Of a stretch of 64,000 bases of DNA, positions 11,261 through 22,896 are shown piece by piece. Every line of letters starts with the position of its first letter. Position 1 is the stretch's first letter. Under the pieces are notes generated by a model. It saw only the letters and a program-made list of their open reading frames with translations, made no database searches and had not been told where the DNA came from. A program made the translations under genes and the position numbers. The DNA is from Bremia lactucae. Lineage: Eukaryota; Oomycota; Peronosporomycetes; Peronosporales; Peronosporaceae. The stretch is taken from contig NC_090611.1 in the NCBI RefSeq assembly GCF_004359215.1, positions 2,819,447-2,883,446 on the forward strand, given 5' to 3'.

Positions 11261-12600
11261 AGCGCCTTTATCCTTAGGCAACTCGCGCGGTACTAATTTA
11301 GGGAAGTCATCCTTAAATTCTATTAAATCGTTATATAGAGGGTTTGTCTTCAATACTTCCAGGATTGGGACATAAATTTTAAATCCGAGTCTTCTCATCG
11401 AGGACACTTTCGCCCATCGATGAGCTGCTGAGAACCCGTTCGTTCTCTGGAAAAAATACCGCTGACCGAATGTCGGTTACGTAATCGTCCTCTGTGACGA
11501 GTACGCAGATCTGCTTGAATTTACCACCATGCAGATCTCTCAAGAACCGCTTAGGTTCTAGAGTTGGTAATTGAGTTATCTCCGAAAATAACTTTGGAGG
11601 CGCATACAGATCAAGAATATGAGCGCCTACTCTTAAAACGTTATTAACCAAGACATTTAATGTCTCGGTTTCTTCCTGGGGTTTATCCACATGCTGCCGA
11701 GGGATTAATCCCTCGGGATCTTGAAGTCTAGAAACTTCAACTATTTGAGGAGATTTCTTCTCAAGTACGTGGGGACCTCTTACCTCAACGTCTTCCGAGT
11801 GTGATTGCGCAATCACAGTCGGGTCCTCTACGGTCGACTCTCTACTCGACCTAGGATCGTCGTGTTGTCCCTTTGGGGCAACCGGCATACTCCTTGAATG
11901 TCGACCGCCAGGCGTACATTCATGTCTCAATCCACTCGACTTCTTGGAGTGGTGGACCTTCGGCGTTGCCTGTGCATTAGCACAGCCGCCGGCAGCTGAC
12001 TCCACATTGTGATTGGTAATCACACTGTGATCTTGTGCGGTTGTACTAACGACCGTACCACAAGTGAGGCCATCGCACTCACTCGTAGTACATCCACACG
12101 CTTGTGGACGCTCCAAGACGTTCATCAGATGGCCATCTGATGAAAAGGTGGCGCGCATCTTTACGGATCGATGCTGCCAGCTGATCCTTGGCTCGTATTT
12201 TCTGGGCCAAGGTAAACCTAGGATGACATCAATTTGTCATCCAAATCCAGTACGATGAAAATATCATCATACTGTAATCTCTTCACGTGTAGTGAAATTT
12301 CACTACGCGTTTCATTACTGTTATCGATGCGCCTGTCGCTAGACGCACCGTCATCCTCGTTGGAGGGATGTCGCGCTCAACATATTTGAGCCTACGACCC
12401 TCTAGTGACTGGCGACGAATTTTTAAAGTTATTCGACGCTTCGCAGTCCACAAGGGCTCGGAGTGACAAATCATTTGTCACTTTTAACTTCAAGGTGATG
12501 AGGGATACCTCATCACCAGGTGCAGAGACACATAATGATTGTGTGTCTGGAGCAACTTTAGTCAAGAGATTTGCAAATTCTCTTGAGGTTGCTGGATCAG
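11261..12600 (-). pseudogene. Gypsy family B protease and long protease-RT linker
   Basis: The protease part (12600-12160) keeps LVDC before the frame breaks (sister copy at 14.7 kb reads LVDCGASHNF) and RMTVRLATGASITV. It is followed by a 259-codon open stretch (12158-11379), Ser/Glu/Asp-rich, with LPTLEPKRFLRDLHGG and CVLVTEDDYVT. The linker is unusually intact compared with neighbouring domains. Confidence 0.75.
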
Positions 12601-12615
12601 TAGGGCGTTGCGCCC

Positions 12616-13646
12616 CTACTGACCCCGACCGTTTTTTGGCGGTCCGCCTCGCTGTTGCGATTTCGCAACAACGTCGGACCCGCGACCGTTGCCCTTTTTG
12701 GCATACGGTCCAAAATTACGTTCAGTACCTTTCGGTGCTGGGCGTGGGGCACTACACTCATGAGCGTAGTGTCCTAATTTTTGGCAGCGATTGCATTTCT
12801 GCAATCGCTTATTGCTCGAAAAGCGAGGTTTCTCGCTTTCGACATAAGAGAGGTCCATAGGTTCTGGACCTCCCAGTTCGTGTCGTCTTGGAGGACGATA
12901 TGATGACGAACTAGCTTGAGCCTGTCTCAAGCTAAAGTCCTCCTGTTCCTTAACGGATATTTCTTCTTCAAGCGTATCCAGTTCCAAGCAGAACAGGTGG
13001 TCTCTACGGGACTATCCGTAAGACCTTGCATGAACACCGTAATCAACGTGTGTTCATGAACTGGGTTGTTCGTGATACAATCCGCTATGAGTCGGATGGG
13101 CTGGGCATAAGCGTGAACATCACGCTTGCCTTGCTTGAGTTTCAGAAGCTCTGATCGAGCTGTGAACTCAGCCCTAGGTGGTTCAAACGTCTTTTTAAGC
13201 CGGTCTTTAAAAGCCTCTAGCAACCCAAAGACATATGGTTCGCGCAATTTAAGGCCTAATGCCCAAGTTTTGGCACGACCTGCCAAATTTGACTGAGCGA
13301 ATGCGACTTGCAACTGCTCGTCGACGATGTGACGTGCCCTTATGGCATCGTCCAACTCGACAACCCATCTCAAGAGGGAGTCTTTTTCGACTCCGCCATA
13401 CTTAGTGATGTCAATCTTTAAGGTTTCGGGACGATGCGTGTGCGTCATCCCAGGTACAGGGGTCTGTACCTGTTGTAACCACAACAGTTCTGCCTGTTGA
13501 GACCCTTGCTGATATAGCAAGGCTACCTTTTCCTTCACATCGTCAAGTTCATGTTGTATGAACTTGGCGATGACTGAATGGAAGGCATCACTGTCCAAAT
13601 TGGACAGCATTGCCAAGATTGCATCGTTTTCTACGGTCGAACTCAT
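12616..13646 (-). pseudogene. Gypsy family B gag (one frameshift)
   Basis: Starts at ATG 13646 (MSSTVENDAILAML). An N-terminal coiled coil (VKEKVALLYQQGSQQAELL) leads into the capsid-type core AGRAKTWALGLKL ... FEPPRAEFTARSELLKLKQGKRDVHAYAQ ... HEHTLITVFMQGL, then a frameshift near 12985. The second frame gives ELDTLEEEISVKEQEDFSLRQAQ and a perfect zinc knuckle CNRCQKLGHYAHEC (C-x2-C-x4-H-x4-C). A single indel separates it from an intact gag of about 360 residues. The PBS and 5' LTR lie just upstream, so the start is well supported. Confidence 0.92.
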
Positions 13647-13773
13647 TCGTTCGACCGCACTCCTTTCTATGTCTTTTAGAAAGGAGTAGCTTTCGCGAAA
13701 ACGTGATGCGTATTCCCACTATCATCTAACATGTCCATGTAAGATGAAGGAAATGTGGTCCTTGGACGGTCTA

Positions 13774-13786
13774 CAAAGTGCTACCA
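13774..13786 (-). promoter_or_regulatory. Primer-binding site, family B
   Basis: Minus strand reads TGGTAGCACTTTG two bases after the LTR end. TGG complements a tRNA CCA tail. The AGC...GCT-A-CCA acceptor pattern it implies fits eukaryotic initiator tRNA-Met (inference). Confidence 0.7.
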
Positions 13787-13788
13787 GG

Positions 13789-14240
13789 TGTAACGGGGTA
13801 CTACGACTTGTAATGCTTCAGGACAAGTCCACTTCGCACTGCTTCAGTTGCGAGTGGTGCCTTACGTCACTTCACATACACTAGTACGTGCAGAGGAAGA
13901 CTTCTCTTCAAGACAACTAGCTTAAAGAGGGTAAATTGAAAAGTGTATTAATATAATTAAGTTTTTCTTTTTTCTATCTGTTAGCTCTAACTTACTTATA
14001 ACTAATACTAAACATGCAGCTGAATTCTTATCTTAACTTATCTGTCTATCTCTTTTGTTTATCTCTACAGCCGATTCGTCTGCGGAATAAATAGATATAA
14101 CGGTCTATACCTATTTATGGATAAGAATTCTGAACATTACTATATAAAGTAATATCCTCCAAATATTATCTATATTTTAGATAATATATTAATTAATAAC
14201 CTTTAAGTGTTAATTTCATGTAGCGATACACCCCGTTACA
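13789..14240 (-). repeat. LTR, family B (5' LTR of the minus-strand element)
   Basis: 452 bp bounded by a perfect 11-bp inverted terminal repeat: TGTAACGGGGT at one end, ACCCCGTTACA at the other. Followed on the minus strand by PBS and gag. Beyond 14240 lies the protease of another element, which this LTR truncates. Confidence 0.88.
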
Positions 14241-14860
14241 GTCGGGATCTAACTCCACAATGTGTTGGGTATTCACACTGAGGTCTTGCGCATTCATGCA
14301 AACGACCGATCCACAAGTGAGACCGTCATATTCACTTCTAGGACACCACACGCTTGTGGATGCTTCAAGACGTTTATCAGTTGTCCATCTGATGAACAAG
14401 AGACAGGCACCATCACGGCTTGATGCTGCCAATTTATACATGGCTCGTACTTTCTGAGCCATGGTAATCCAAGGATGAAATCAAATTTGTGTCATTCAAT
14501 TTTAGTACGATGAAATCATCATCGTACTGTTTACCCTTTAATGTATTTTGGATATCAACTACACGTTTCTTAATCGTTACAGATGCGCCTGTCGCTAGGC
14601 GCACTGTCATCCTCGTTAGAGGTATATCGCGCTCATGAACTTGAGCCTGCGATTCTAGCGATTGGCGTCGAATAAAATTATGCGACGCCCCACAATCGAC
14701 TAGAGGCAACTTATTTGACACTTTTATTTTCAGGGTGATGAGGTTAACCTCATCACCTGGGGCAGTTACATAAATGGTGGTGTGCGAGGAGCAACTTTCG
14801 TCAAAAGGCCTGCAAATTCTTTTGACGTTGCTGGATCAGTAGGGTGCTCCGCACCTACTG
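14241..14860 (-). pseudogene. Gypsy family E protease, truncated by an LTR
   Basis: Minus-strand open stretch 14721-14434 with LVDCGASHNFIRRQSLE (active site Asp-Cys-Gly), HERDIPLTRMTVRLATGASVTIKKRVV and FIVLKLNDTN. It is a diverged relative of the family B protease. The rest of pol is missing because the B LTR starts at 14240. Dense inverted repeats resemble those of family B. Confidence 0.85.
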
Positions 14861-15865
14861 ACCCGACCGTTTTTTTTGACGATCGGCCTCGCCGTTGCGA
14901 TTTTGCAACAGCGTCGGATCTAATCATTCGCTGTTTCTAGCAGGAGGTCGATATTTTCGTGAAGCCCTACTCTCATAGGCGTAGTGGCCCGTCTATTGAC
15001 AACGATTACACTTTTGTAATCGTTTGTAACTTGAAGAGCGAAGTTTCTTGCTCTCTACATACGAGAGGTCCATGGGTTCTGGACCTCTGTTTTCTTGTCT
15101 CGGTGGACGATATGCACCTGAGCGGACGAAAGCCTATTTAAGGCTGAAGTCTCTCTGTTCCGCTATAGAGATCGCTTGGTCGAGCGACTCTAACTCTAGC
15201 TGGAAGAGGTGGGTCTTAAAGGACTATCTGCAAGACCTTGAATCACCATACCTGTGTTTGTTCATCAATTGGATGACTAACGATACAACTGACCAGGTAT
15301 CGTGTATATTGGGCATAAGCGTGAATGTCACACTTGCCTTGCTTCAAATCCAGGAGATCGGCTCGAGCGCTGAATTCGACACGTGACGGCTCAAATGTTT
15401 GTCTGAGACGGGTCTTAAAGACCTCATACGACCCAAAGACTAATAAGTCGTGAAGTTTGAGCCCCAATGCCCAAGTTTTGGCACGTCCGGCTAAGTTGGA
15501 CATGCCGAATTTCACTTTCGTCGCATCATCACTGATAAGACGAGCTCCTATGGCGTCGTCTAATTCGACGAAACATCTCAAAAAGGAGTCGCCTTTGACT
15601 GCCTTAAACTTAGCGATTTCTTTTTTAAGCTTTCGGGTCGACGCGGAAGCGTGCCCACTAGCAGCATTTACATACTGCCGTCTGAACATTTCCAATTGTT
15701 GAGCACCCTGTTTCTGAACACCGAGCGTATTGAGAGCCTTACTTCTTTCTCTCGGGCCGCGTCGAGTATGTGTTGTTTGAACTCGGCTATGGCCGCATGC
15801 TGTTCATCTCTTCCGTGAGTGTACAGCAGGGCGCCAATGGCTGGCCCGCCTACGACCGAACTCAT
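14861..15865 (-). pseudogene. Gypsy family E gag
   Basis: Starts at ATG 15865 (MSSVVGGPAIGALLYT). The core is open from 15695 to 15243: SFLRCFVELDDAIGARLI, SNLAGRAKTWALGLKLHD, FEPSRVEFSARADLLDLKQGKCDIHAYAQ. The zinc-knuckle region near 14990-15010 is decayed. Clearly homologous to family B gag but diverged, making the pair useful for covariation tests. Confidence 0.88.
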
Positions 15866-16031
15866 TCGTTCGATCGGTCTTCATTCAAGGTCGCTCAAAT
15901 GAGTAAATCCTTCACGCGTGGCGTGATAACTTTCTTGAGGGGCTAAGAAGCTCCCTTCTTCTTCACCCTACATGTCCTTGCTGGATGGAACGTGCGTCAG
16001 GTCGTTGAACGGACTACGAAGTACTTCCAGG

Positions 16032-16330
16032 TGTAACGGGGCACCCTTCACTAGTACTGATCAGTACTCGTTAACCTTGCACTGATTACAGTGTAGGTTA
16101 GGAGCCTTGAAATTTCACGTGCACAAAGGTACATATGAAAGTTTCTTAGGAAGCTAAGGGTCTTTAGCTTAAAGGTCTAGACTAAAGCTTTAGAATAGAG
16201 AAAAGAAAAATTATATTAATAGATAAAGTTTCGTACGTAACGATCTTCTATACGCTACTGAACTTATATATTATTATTAAATAAGTAAGTGTGGCGCGTC
16301 CTTGCGCACCGCACAATCGTGTCTTGTAAC
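16032..16330 (-). repeat. LTR, family E (5' LTR; outer boundary approximate)
   Basis: Inner end is TGTAACGGGGCACCC at 16032, preceded (minus-strand sense: followed) by a PBS-like TGGAAGTACTTCG at 16017-16029. The interior shares the cytidine/adenine-rich and GTGCA-repeat layout of LTR B. The outer end is not sharply visible. Confidence 0.5.
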
Positions 16331-16697
16331 GATCGCGCGGGGTTGACAAAGACTCAAATCAACTAATCAATAAAGCTAACGTCTTATTGCATCAATATTA
16401 CCGAATTTGGTAATATTGGAACAATTCTAGTCAAATTTATAAAGATAATGATTTCGTACTTCTTAATTTATTTCCTCTCGTAGGTACTAATATTTATTAT
16501 TTCTCTTATAGCAAACAATACTTATGTAATGGGACACCCTTACAACAACTTTTCACGAAAGACATCGCGGTGGCGAAATTACCACGGTCTGGAGTGATGC
16601 GGACCACTGGGTCGGCAACGAACTCGATAGGTGGAGCACACGCAGACAGCAAATTCACGAGGTCCGCCTGACAGCAAGTATCTACCGGCGATCCTAG
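16331..16697. other. Unassigned spacer with a minus-strand open stretch
   Basis: Between LTR E and LTR C. A 75-codon minus-strand frame (16733-16506) has a Cys-rich segment (DTCCQADLVNLLSACAPPIEF ending ...SCCKG). I do not recognise it. Its first residues come from LTR C sequence, so it may be a chance fusion. Confidence 0.3.
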
Positions 16698-17052
16698 TTT
16701 AAGGGATTCAGGGTTCGTTGAACCAAGTGGCAACTAGTGCTCGAGGGTATGTACCTTAAAAGGGCTACCATTTCTCACACATCAATGCGCAAGCCTTAGG
16801 AAAGCACTAGACGCTTTAATATCAAAAGGGGGACTGCACTTTATTTTATTATATGATCTAGAACCTTACCCTAGCTAATTATTAAATAGATTCCGGTCGC
16901 CAGATTTATATCTGGCGGCTAACATATGTTGTTACCCATAATAAATGGGATTTTAGTAATTAACTATTTTAGAATAGGATAAAAGGGTATTTACCCATAA
17001 AGTAAATGTACCACAACAACGGTTCTCCAACTGATGTGAGCCCCATTACACC
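16698..17052 (-). repeat. LTR, family C (3' LTR of the minus-strand element, truncated)
   Basis: Minus-strand start TGTAATGGGGC at 17052. About 300 bp match, in inverted orientation, the copy at 22897-23323. It diverges from that copy at about 16697, so the distal part is lost or replaced. Confidence 0.75.
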
Positions 17053-17066
17053 CCCCCCATCAAACT
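17053..17066 (-). promoter_or_regulatory. Polypurine tract, family C
   Basis: Minus strand reads a TTTGATGGGGGGGG-type run immediately before TGTAATGGGG. This orients the C element (minus strand) and shows the plus-strand frame at 17162 lies just inside its 3' LTR. Confidence 0.7.
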
Positions 17067-17161
17067 ATTGATATCGAGTGACAAAATTCGCTTCATTTCC
17101 TCTTTATGGTTGAAACATAAGCAGCTAACCGTTTGGTTGTTTTTGCATTCCTAATTGTCCC

Positions 17162-17930
17162 ATGACAATTAAGCGTGAGTCACAGACTCTTAGCACCGAC
17201 CTCGACGATGAGGGAATGGTGGACTTTGAAAGTCACGCTCAATCAGAGGATGCGGAACAAGGGCGTCGATCTTATACGCCTTCTCTTCCGGATGAACGTC
17301 GGCGGGCTCCGAATCCATTTCCAGAACGTGGTGTCGCTGATGTCGTAACTGCATTCAGGACACAGAACCCTGAGTCCAACATTATTCCGAATCCGCTCGA
17401 TGAAGAGCTAGATCGGGCAGTCCTCATAGAGGAACAAGCTCGTCGTCGAGCTGCAGAGATAGCGAAAGCTAAAACTCATAGCGAATACAGATCACCCCAC
17501 CTAGAACTGAAGAGCGTCTCAAAGAGATCGCAGGTCACAGGACGGCAAGGGCGCCGGAGGAGCTCGCTGCTCGCGACGCTCTTCGTGAGCGATACCTTAC
17601 GCCAAAGGTAATGACGCGAAGTGAGTATCTGACGCGTTTACGTGATCAAGCCCGTGAAGATTCGGTGACCTCAATGAGAGAGTTTCCGATCGTTTTGTTT
17701 CCAAACAAATCAAGAAGTGAAAACGAAGTTTCATTTGAGAATTGAGTCCATCGGGCCCGCCGCCTCCGCAATATTTGGAATATAAGAGAATCTGCGGATG
17801 TAGTTGATGCTCGCTTGAAACGGAAGCTTCACTTCGATTTCGCCAAGCTTAAGGCCAAACTCCGTTACGGTCGGCATTTATGCCACAAAACGAAGAAAGG
17901 CCAAGTCGATATTTCAGTGCTTCGGTTGAC
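17162..17930 (+). pseudogene. Antisense accessory reading frame of family C element
   Basis: Plus-strand frame from ATG 17162 (MTIKRESQTLST), 149 codons open, then continued after one frameshift near 17515 (ARAPEELAARDALRERYLTP, YLTRLRDQAREDS) and past one stop near 17744 (RRLRNIWNIRES, RLKRKLHFDFAKLKAKL). It is charged and predicted helical, with an early acidic segment containing VDF. It occupies the same place, opposite strand to gag-pol and next to the 3' LTR, as the family A and B antisense frames. No known domain recognised. Confidence 0.55.
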
Positions 17931-19600
17931 CGTGCAACCATGTATCGAAGCCGCACTGGGGGTATAGATCCACCTAATCCCACTTCTAGTGGTGTGAAGC
18001 GTTGTTTGACGCGAGTTGACGGAAGCATTTGATGCTCTAAAGCACGAAGTGCAACTTCTTCGTGGGAGCTTTGCTCGGGTTGAGGGCTCTTTTGAGGCAG
18101 TCCAGAGCCCTCTTTCGATGCTGAAACGTCAGTAACTTCGTTTCGAGGGCCAGCTGGATATCCTGGTGAGGATGCAGCAATCTGCGGCACGACCGCCTGT
18201 CTCGGCGCAAGCGCCTTTAAGTCCACGTGGGAAGGGTCCCGATATGGCTTAATCAAGCCGATGTAGAACACTGGGTGTACGCAGCTTGCTAGGAAGGTTT
18301 AGCGTGTAAGCTAGGCCCTTCTTGACCACGGCCGTAAACGGCCCAATAAAGCGCGGGCGCAATTTCGTCTTGAAGATTGTGGAAACCAAGTTAGTAGGTA
18401 GATTTTTAGCGTTTGATAAACTCGGTCTCCGACCACATAAGAATTAATACAGCGTCTGCTTTGGCATCTGCTTGTTCTTTTTGTTTGTCTTGGCTATGAG
18501 CCATCGTGTCACGTACATACCTGAAAACACTAAATCACGTCGCGAGAAATTCGCTAAATTGTTTACGAATGGTAACAGGGCTGATTTGAGCAAGCCTATC
18601 GGCTAATTCTCTCCCACCAAGCCGTGAGCCACGTATTGGTATCGTTAACGGAACGCGTGGGTGGGTGATACCGTTGACATAGAGCCGGGAAAAGCCTGTA
18701 GAGGCATGGACAGCGTTATTTACCGCAAATTATACCATTGTGAGCATTGAGCTCCAGTGCTTTGGTGTCTGAGCACACACTGCGTAAAACGTCTTTAATG
18801 ACGCGGTTGACACGTTCATTTGACCATCGGTCTGCGGTTGGTCCGCGGTGGACATGTCCATTCTGTAGCCAAGCACTCGAAAAATCGATTTCCAGAATTT
18901 ATCCGTGAAACAGGGGTCTCGATCAGAGGCAATCGCCACTGGCAAACCGTGTTGTCGAAACATGAGTCGATGAAAAGCCTTGCTGTACCTTCACCATAAA
19001 TGGTATCCGGCACAGTCAGTCGCTAAGTGAGCCATTTTGCTCAATTGGTCAACAAAGACCACTATGCTGGTTTAACCGGCCGAATCTTTCGGTTGACCGA
19101 AAACAAAATCCATACTAATAGACTCCCAACACCCTGTGGGTACAAGCAGACTTGCCAGCGGTGCAGCAGCATGCGCCGAGAGTTAATCCCGTTGGCAAGT
19201 TTTGCATGTGCGAACGTATGTGCTAACCCATTTGTAAAGTTTAAGCCACCAATAAATCTGGCTTATAGAGCCGTAGGTCTTTTCTCTACCGAGTGACCAC
19301 CAAGGGCAGTATCGTGTGCCTCATAGAGGAATCAATACTTCAAATTCTCATCATGAGGAACAACGACGCGCGCAGAATCCGCAGCGTCTGTGCAATAAAG
19401 TAAAAGGTCCTTATCGATAGAAATCGATGTAATTTTGCACGCAAACATGCCGACAATTTAAAGCCTGATTCATTGCTCTTTAGAGCTCGTAGCAGAGCTA
19501 CACACTGTTCATCCTTGGCGTAAGTCGAACGGATTAAGTCAGGAATAGGCGACATGATAGTCGTTAAATGAGAGAGCTCATAATCCGGCCTGCGTGATAA
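17931..19600 (-). pseudogene. Gypsy family C integrase
   Basis: Minus strand: core motif IASDRDPCFT and FWKSIFRVLGYRMDMSTADQPQTDGQ (18963-18800). A frameshift then hides the NERVNR continuation carrying the catalytic Glu. The C-terminus near 18270 reads FYIGLIKPYRDPS, the usual end of oomycete Gypsy integrases, followed by a low-complexity Pro/Ser/Glu tail overlapping the antisense frame. Zinc-domain remnants lie near 19170-19260. Confidence 0.85.
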
Positions 19601-20033
19601 CTCATCGGCCAAAGCATTTTGCTTGCAGGCTTATACCTCACCTCAAATTTGTATTCCGCGAAAAAGAGTAGCCATCGGGCCATTCTCTGTGAGAGATGGG
19701 GCGACTTAGTTGCAGTGCGTAACGACGCGTGGTCTGTATCTATCACAAACGGCTTAGAGCCTAGCAGATGAACTCTGAATTTGACAAGAGCATACTTCAT
19801 TGCAAGTAACTCTTTTCATGAACTGGGTAGCTCTTTTCCTCAGCTTTAAGCTGTCTAGACTCGACCGCAATTACACGTTCACGCCCATCACCATATGTTT
19901 GTAGCAGAGCGCTGGCAGGATCCGATGCGTCACAGACGACACTGAAAGGCCAATTTGGATTTGTCGGTGCCAGAATCGGGGCATGGATAAGACAATCCTT
20001 TAATGCTTGAAAAGCATTATTTTCGGTGCTCAT
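19564..20033 (-). pseudogene. Gypsy family C RNase H
   Basis: Minus strand, two frames: FSVVCDASDPASALLQTYGDGRERVIAVESRQLK with YPVHEKS (20033-19797), then MKYALVKFRVHLLGSKPFVIDTDHASLRTAT ... RMARWLLFFAEYKFEVRYKP (19800-19564), ending in DELSRRPDYE. Catalytic Asp of VVCD and TDH retained. Confidence 0.9.
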
Positions 20034-21080
20034 TCAGCACTATTTTTGTATTTTTTTAAGGAGATTAGATAATGGCCTAGCCATATCATCGTAATTTTCG
20101 CTGTATTTTGTAAATATTTGGCGAGACTCAACCACTTACGCAAATCCTTTTGTTTTTTAGGAACTGGCCAATCTACTATGGTTTTTACCTTAGCGGGATC
20201 CGCCTTAAGGCCTGCTTCCCAATGAAGCACGCTAAGAAAGGAATTTCTTCTGCACCAAAAATGTATTTAGATGCATTGGCATGCAATTGATTCGTGCGCA
20301 TACACTCGAACGCTGCTCGCAAATGGTCTATATGGTTTTCCACATCCGACCGACCCTGCTCCGCACGCCTACGGACAAAAATGTCATCAAAATAAGTCAG
20401 TGCATAACATCGATGAGGCGGAACATTTGCGTCACGAGACGATTAAATGTTGCGGGGCGTTAGCAAGCCCTTGTAGCATAACCAAGCATTCCCATAGCAT
20501 ACCGCTTGGGGTGCTAACCGCTGTAAGCGGGATATCGCTAGCTCGCATGGGCAGTTGGTAATAATTATCGACTAAGTAAAGTGCACTGTACATTGTACAT
20601 CCCACCATATTATTCTGAAAACATTCTTTCTAGCTATGGGGGTTTGTGCTGGTAAAGTGGCAGCATGAAGCTTATTATAAGCATGTACAATGCGCCATTT
20701 ACCATTCGACTTTTTGACACAAAACGTCGGTGTAAAATGGGGAAATTTGCTCTCTCGTACCATTCCAGCCTCGTTTTTAGCACGGAAGAAATCGTCATTG
20801 ACGTCACACTGTTCCTTTGGTAAACGCCACTAGTATTTGGTTCCAGGAACCAAGTCAATTTCATGACGGACACCTCTATATGGGGGTAAAACAGATGGTA
20901 GATTGGTACATGCCATATCTTGAAATTTCTTAATCAAGGAATAAAATGGATCCGTGGGATCTTTAAGGATCGATGACCCACTCCGCGTACTTAGTGCAGC
21001 TTTTGTGTCATCCAGGACAGCTTCGTCCAGAAGTGACGATGAGTTTAACTCAATCACAGGTCGAATGACCACCATCCAAG
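20034..21080 (-). pseudogene. Gypsy family C reverse transcriptase
   Basis: Minus strand from [12 protein letters not shown] (near 20840) through FPHFTPTFCVKKSNGKWRIVHAYNKL (20760-20665) to the catalytic YFDDIFV near 20380-20400 and thumb KVKTIVDWPVPKKQKDLRKWL (20200-20110). Split by frameshifts. YFDD is intact, unlike family B. Confidence 0.88.
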
Positions 21081-22242
21081 ATAGGTCGCCAGGATTTCTC
21101 GGCCGTACTCATCGATAAACATTTCGTCTAGCTTTAAAAGAGGATGTAACGAAGGGATTGCCGCAAGACTAACTTCTCCCTCGATGTTACCGGTAGCACC
21201 ATATAAGCATATGTAATTGCTCACTCGTATCACTTGTAAAAGTATAGACGTTTGCGTCTCCCCTGTCTCGGAGTAGAGACAATACGCCTCTTAGAGGCCA
21301 AGACATTAACGTCTAAAAAAATTTCAGCCTGTATTGGTTCTATACCAGAGATGGTGCCTAATTCGACATCAAACAAGGAGTTAGGTAGCTCAACTTCCTT
21401 GTCCAGCGACCGTTTACGTGTCATTTCAAGTGCATCAGAGGGGTATATCCTGGCGAACCGCCAATAGTGTCACTACTGACACTCAGTATGGTGCCACCTC
21501 GGCCGACAACGCATCCCAGGGATATTACACCCTTGACGACTCGTCCTTAGGCCTACAATGCTTTCAGCATTCAGTGATGAATCATTATTTCAACGAGTGT
21601 CACTCGACGGAGTACGTGCTGCTCCACACTCTTTTTCTGAGTCGGGCTTAAAAGCAAAGTTTACAACATTGGAGTTTATTAACACATACATTCCAATATC
21701 GAAAACACTGACAGACTCAGTTGGTGATCCGCGCCAATAGCGCTTTTGTTGCCTAGCAAAGGTGGATTCATGACTTCCGAAACTTTGCTAGGAATATTGC
21801 GTGGCGCCTTAGGTATTAGACCTCCAAACGATCCGTGGCTCATGGTGTTCAAACCAGGCCATACCAAGGATGAGATCATATCTCGAATCCAAATCAAGGA
21901 CGAGGAAGCGTTCCACACTGTCAAAGACCAGAAACTTTATGCCTAAGTTCAACGGAACTTTAGGAACAGCGACACGAGTCCTAGTCGCTAAGCGAACATC
22001 GATTGTATCACTTCATGTGCTTTAAACACCTCAACGTATTGTTGATTTTTCTCAAGGGAAGACGTCGAACATGATTGCAAGACGTTCCTGAGTCAATTAA
22101 ATTTGCCATGGCTTATCAAAGCCCTTCACAGTCGCTTGAGCGACTAACAAGCAAGGCTTGAACTCACGCCCAGCGCCATTACGCACCGCGCTAATTGGGG
22201 CTAGGTCCTGCTTACTACCACCTCCTAGAGGCTCAGTAGAGC
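21081..22242 (-). pseudogene. Gypsy family C protease and linker (heavily decayed)
   Basis: Minus strand remnants: ELGTISGIEPIQAEIFLDVNVL (21424-21300) in the linker, and near 21900 a WIRDMISSLVWPGLNTMSHGSF remnant corresponding to the FDMILG.PW.. protease segment. The active-site region is not readable. Inverted repeats with 10-bp arms (CCTAGCAAAG at 21754-21763 with its complement near 21786-21795). Confidence 0.6.
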
Positions 22243-22896
22243 CTAGGTCTCCCAGTAGGGCGCCTCGCACCTACTAGATATCGACGTTTTTTCGCACCGT
22301 TCCTGAATTCTGGAATAGGTTGGAATTGATGCTCTTTCGAGCTTTACGCGTATTGCGTAGGGGACAGGCCGGACGTAAATGTTTCGTGCTTCCGCACATA
22401 TAACATCGACGGATGTTCTTATGCTGTTCCACCGCTTGAAGTGCCTCTTCTCCTCCTCAACGAGGCTTAGATCCATGGGTTCGTTCTATTAGACGGAACC
22501 CATGTGCTCGAAGAGCTTGTTCGGTAAACAGGCGTGCTAACACGAGCAGACTTAAAGTCGAACTCAGCGCGTAGCGCTATGACAACTGCCTCTTTGAAAG
22601 TAGCAGGACGAGTTCGGAATAATTCCGTCCAGGCAACGCCTCATTGAGACCCCCCCATAAAGATGGTTACGAGAATTGCTTCTTGCACCGGGTCTTGATG
22701 CATAGACGCAATGAGAGTTCTCAACTTCTGGACAAAGTCCCCTAGGGTTCTTTTACCCTGTCGAGTCGCTAGGAGCCGTGCTCGCATGCGAAAAGCCTGA
22801 TCAGGCGGTGCAAACATGCTGGTCATTTGCTATTCTAGCGTATCCCACGAGGAAAAGCGTCGTCTATGGACGTACTGCACGATAGTGCCCACTCGA
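22243..22896 (-). pseudogene. Gypsy family C gag, 5'-truncated
   Basis: Minus strand: SMFAPPDQAFRMRARLLATRQGKRTLGDFVQKLRTL and EAILVTIFMGG (22830-22641), with a decayed zinc knuckle near 22390. The upstream end is cut at 22896, where an oppositely oriented family C LTR starts; the missing gag half resembles the plus-strand fragment at 23383-23830. Confidence 0.82.

Noticed and set aside
14193..14462. Minus-strand frame joining protease to LTR sequence
   Set aside because: Its C-terminal part is LTR B read through the junction at 14240; a chance fusion.
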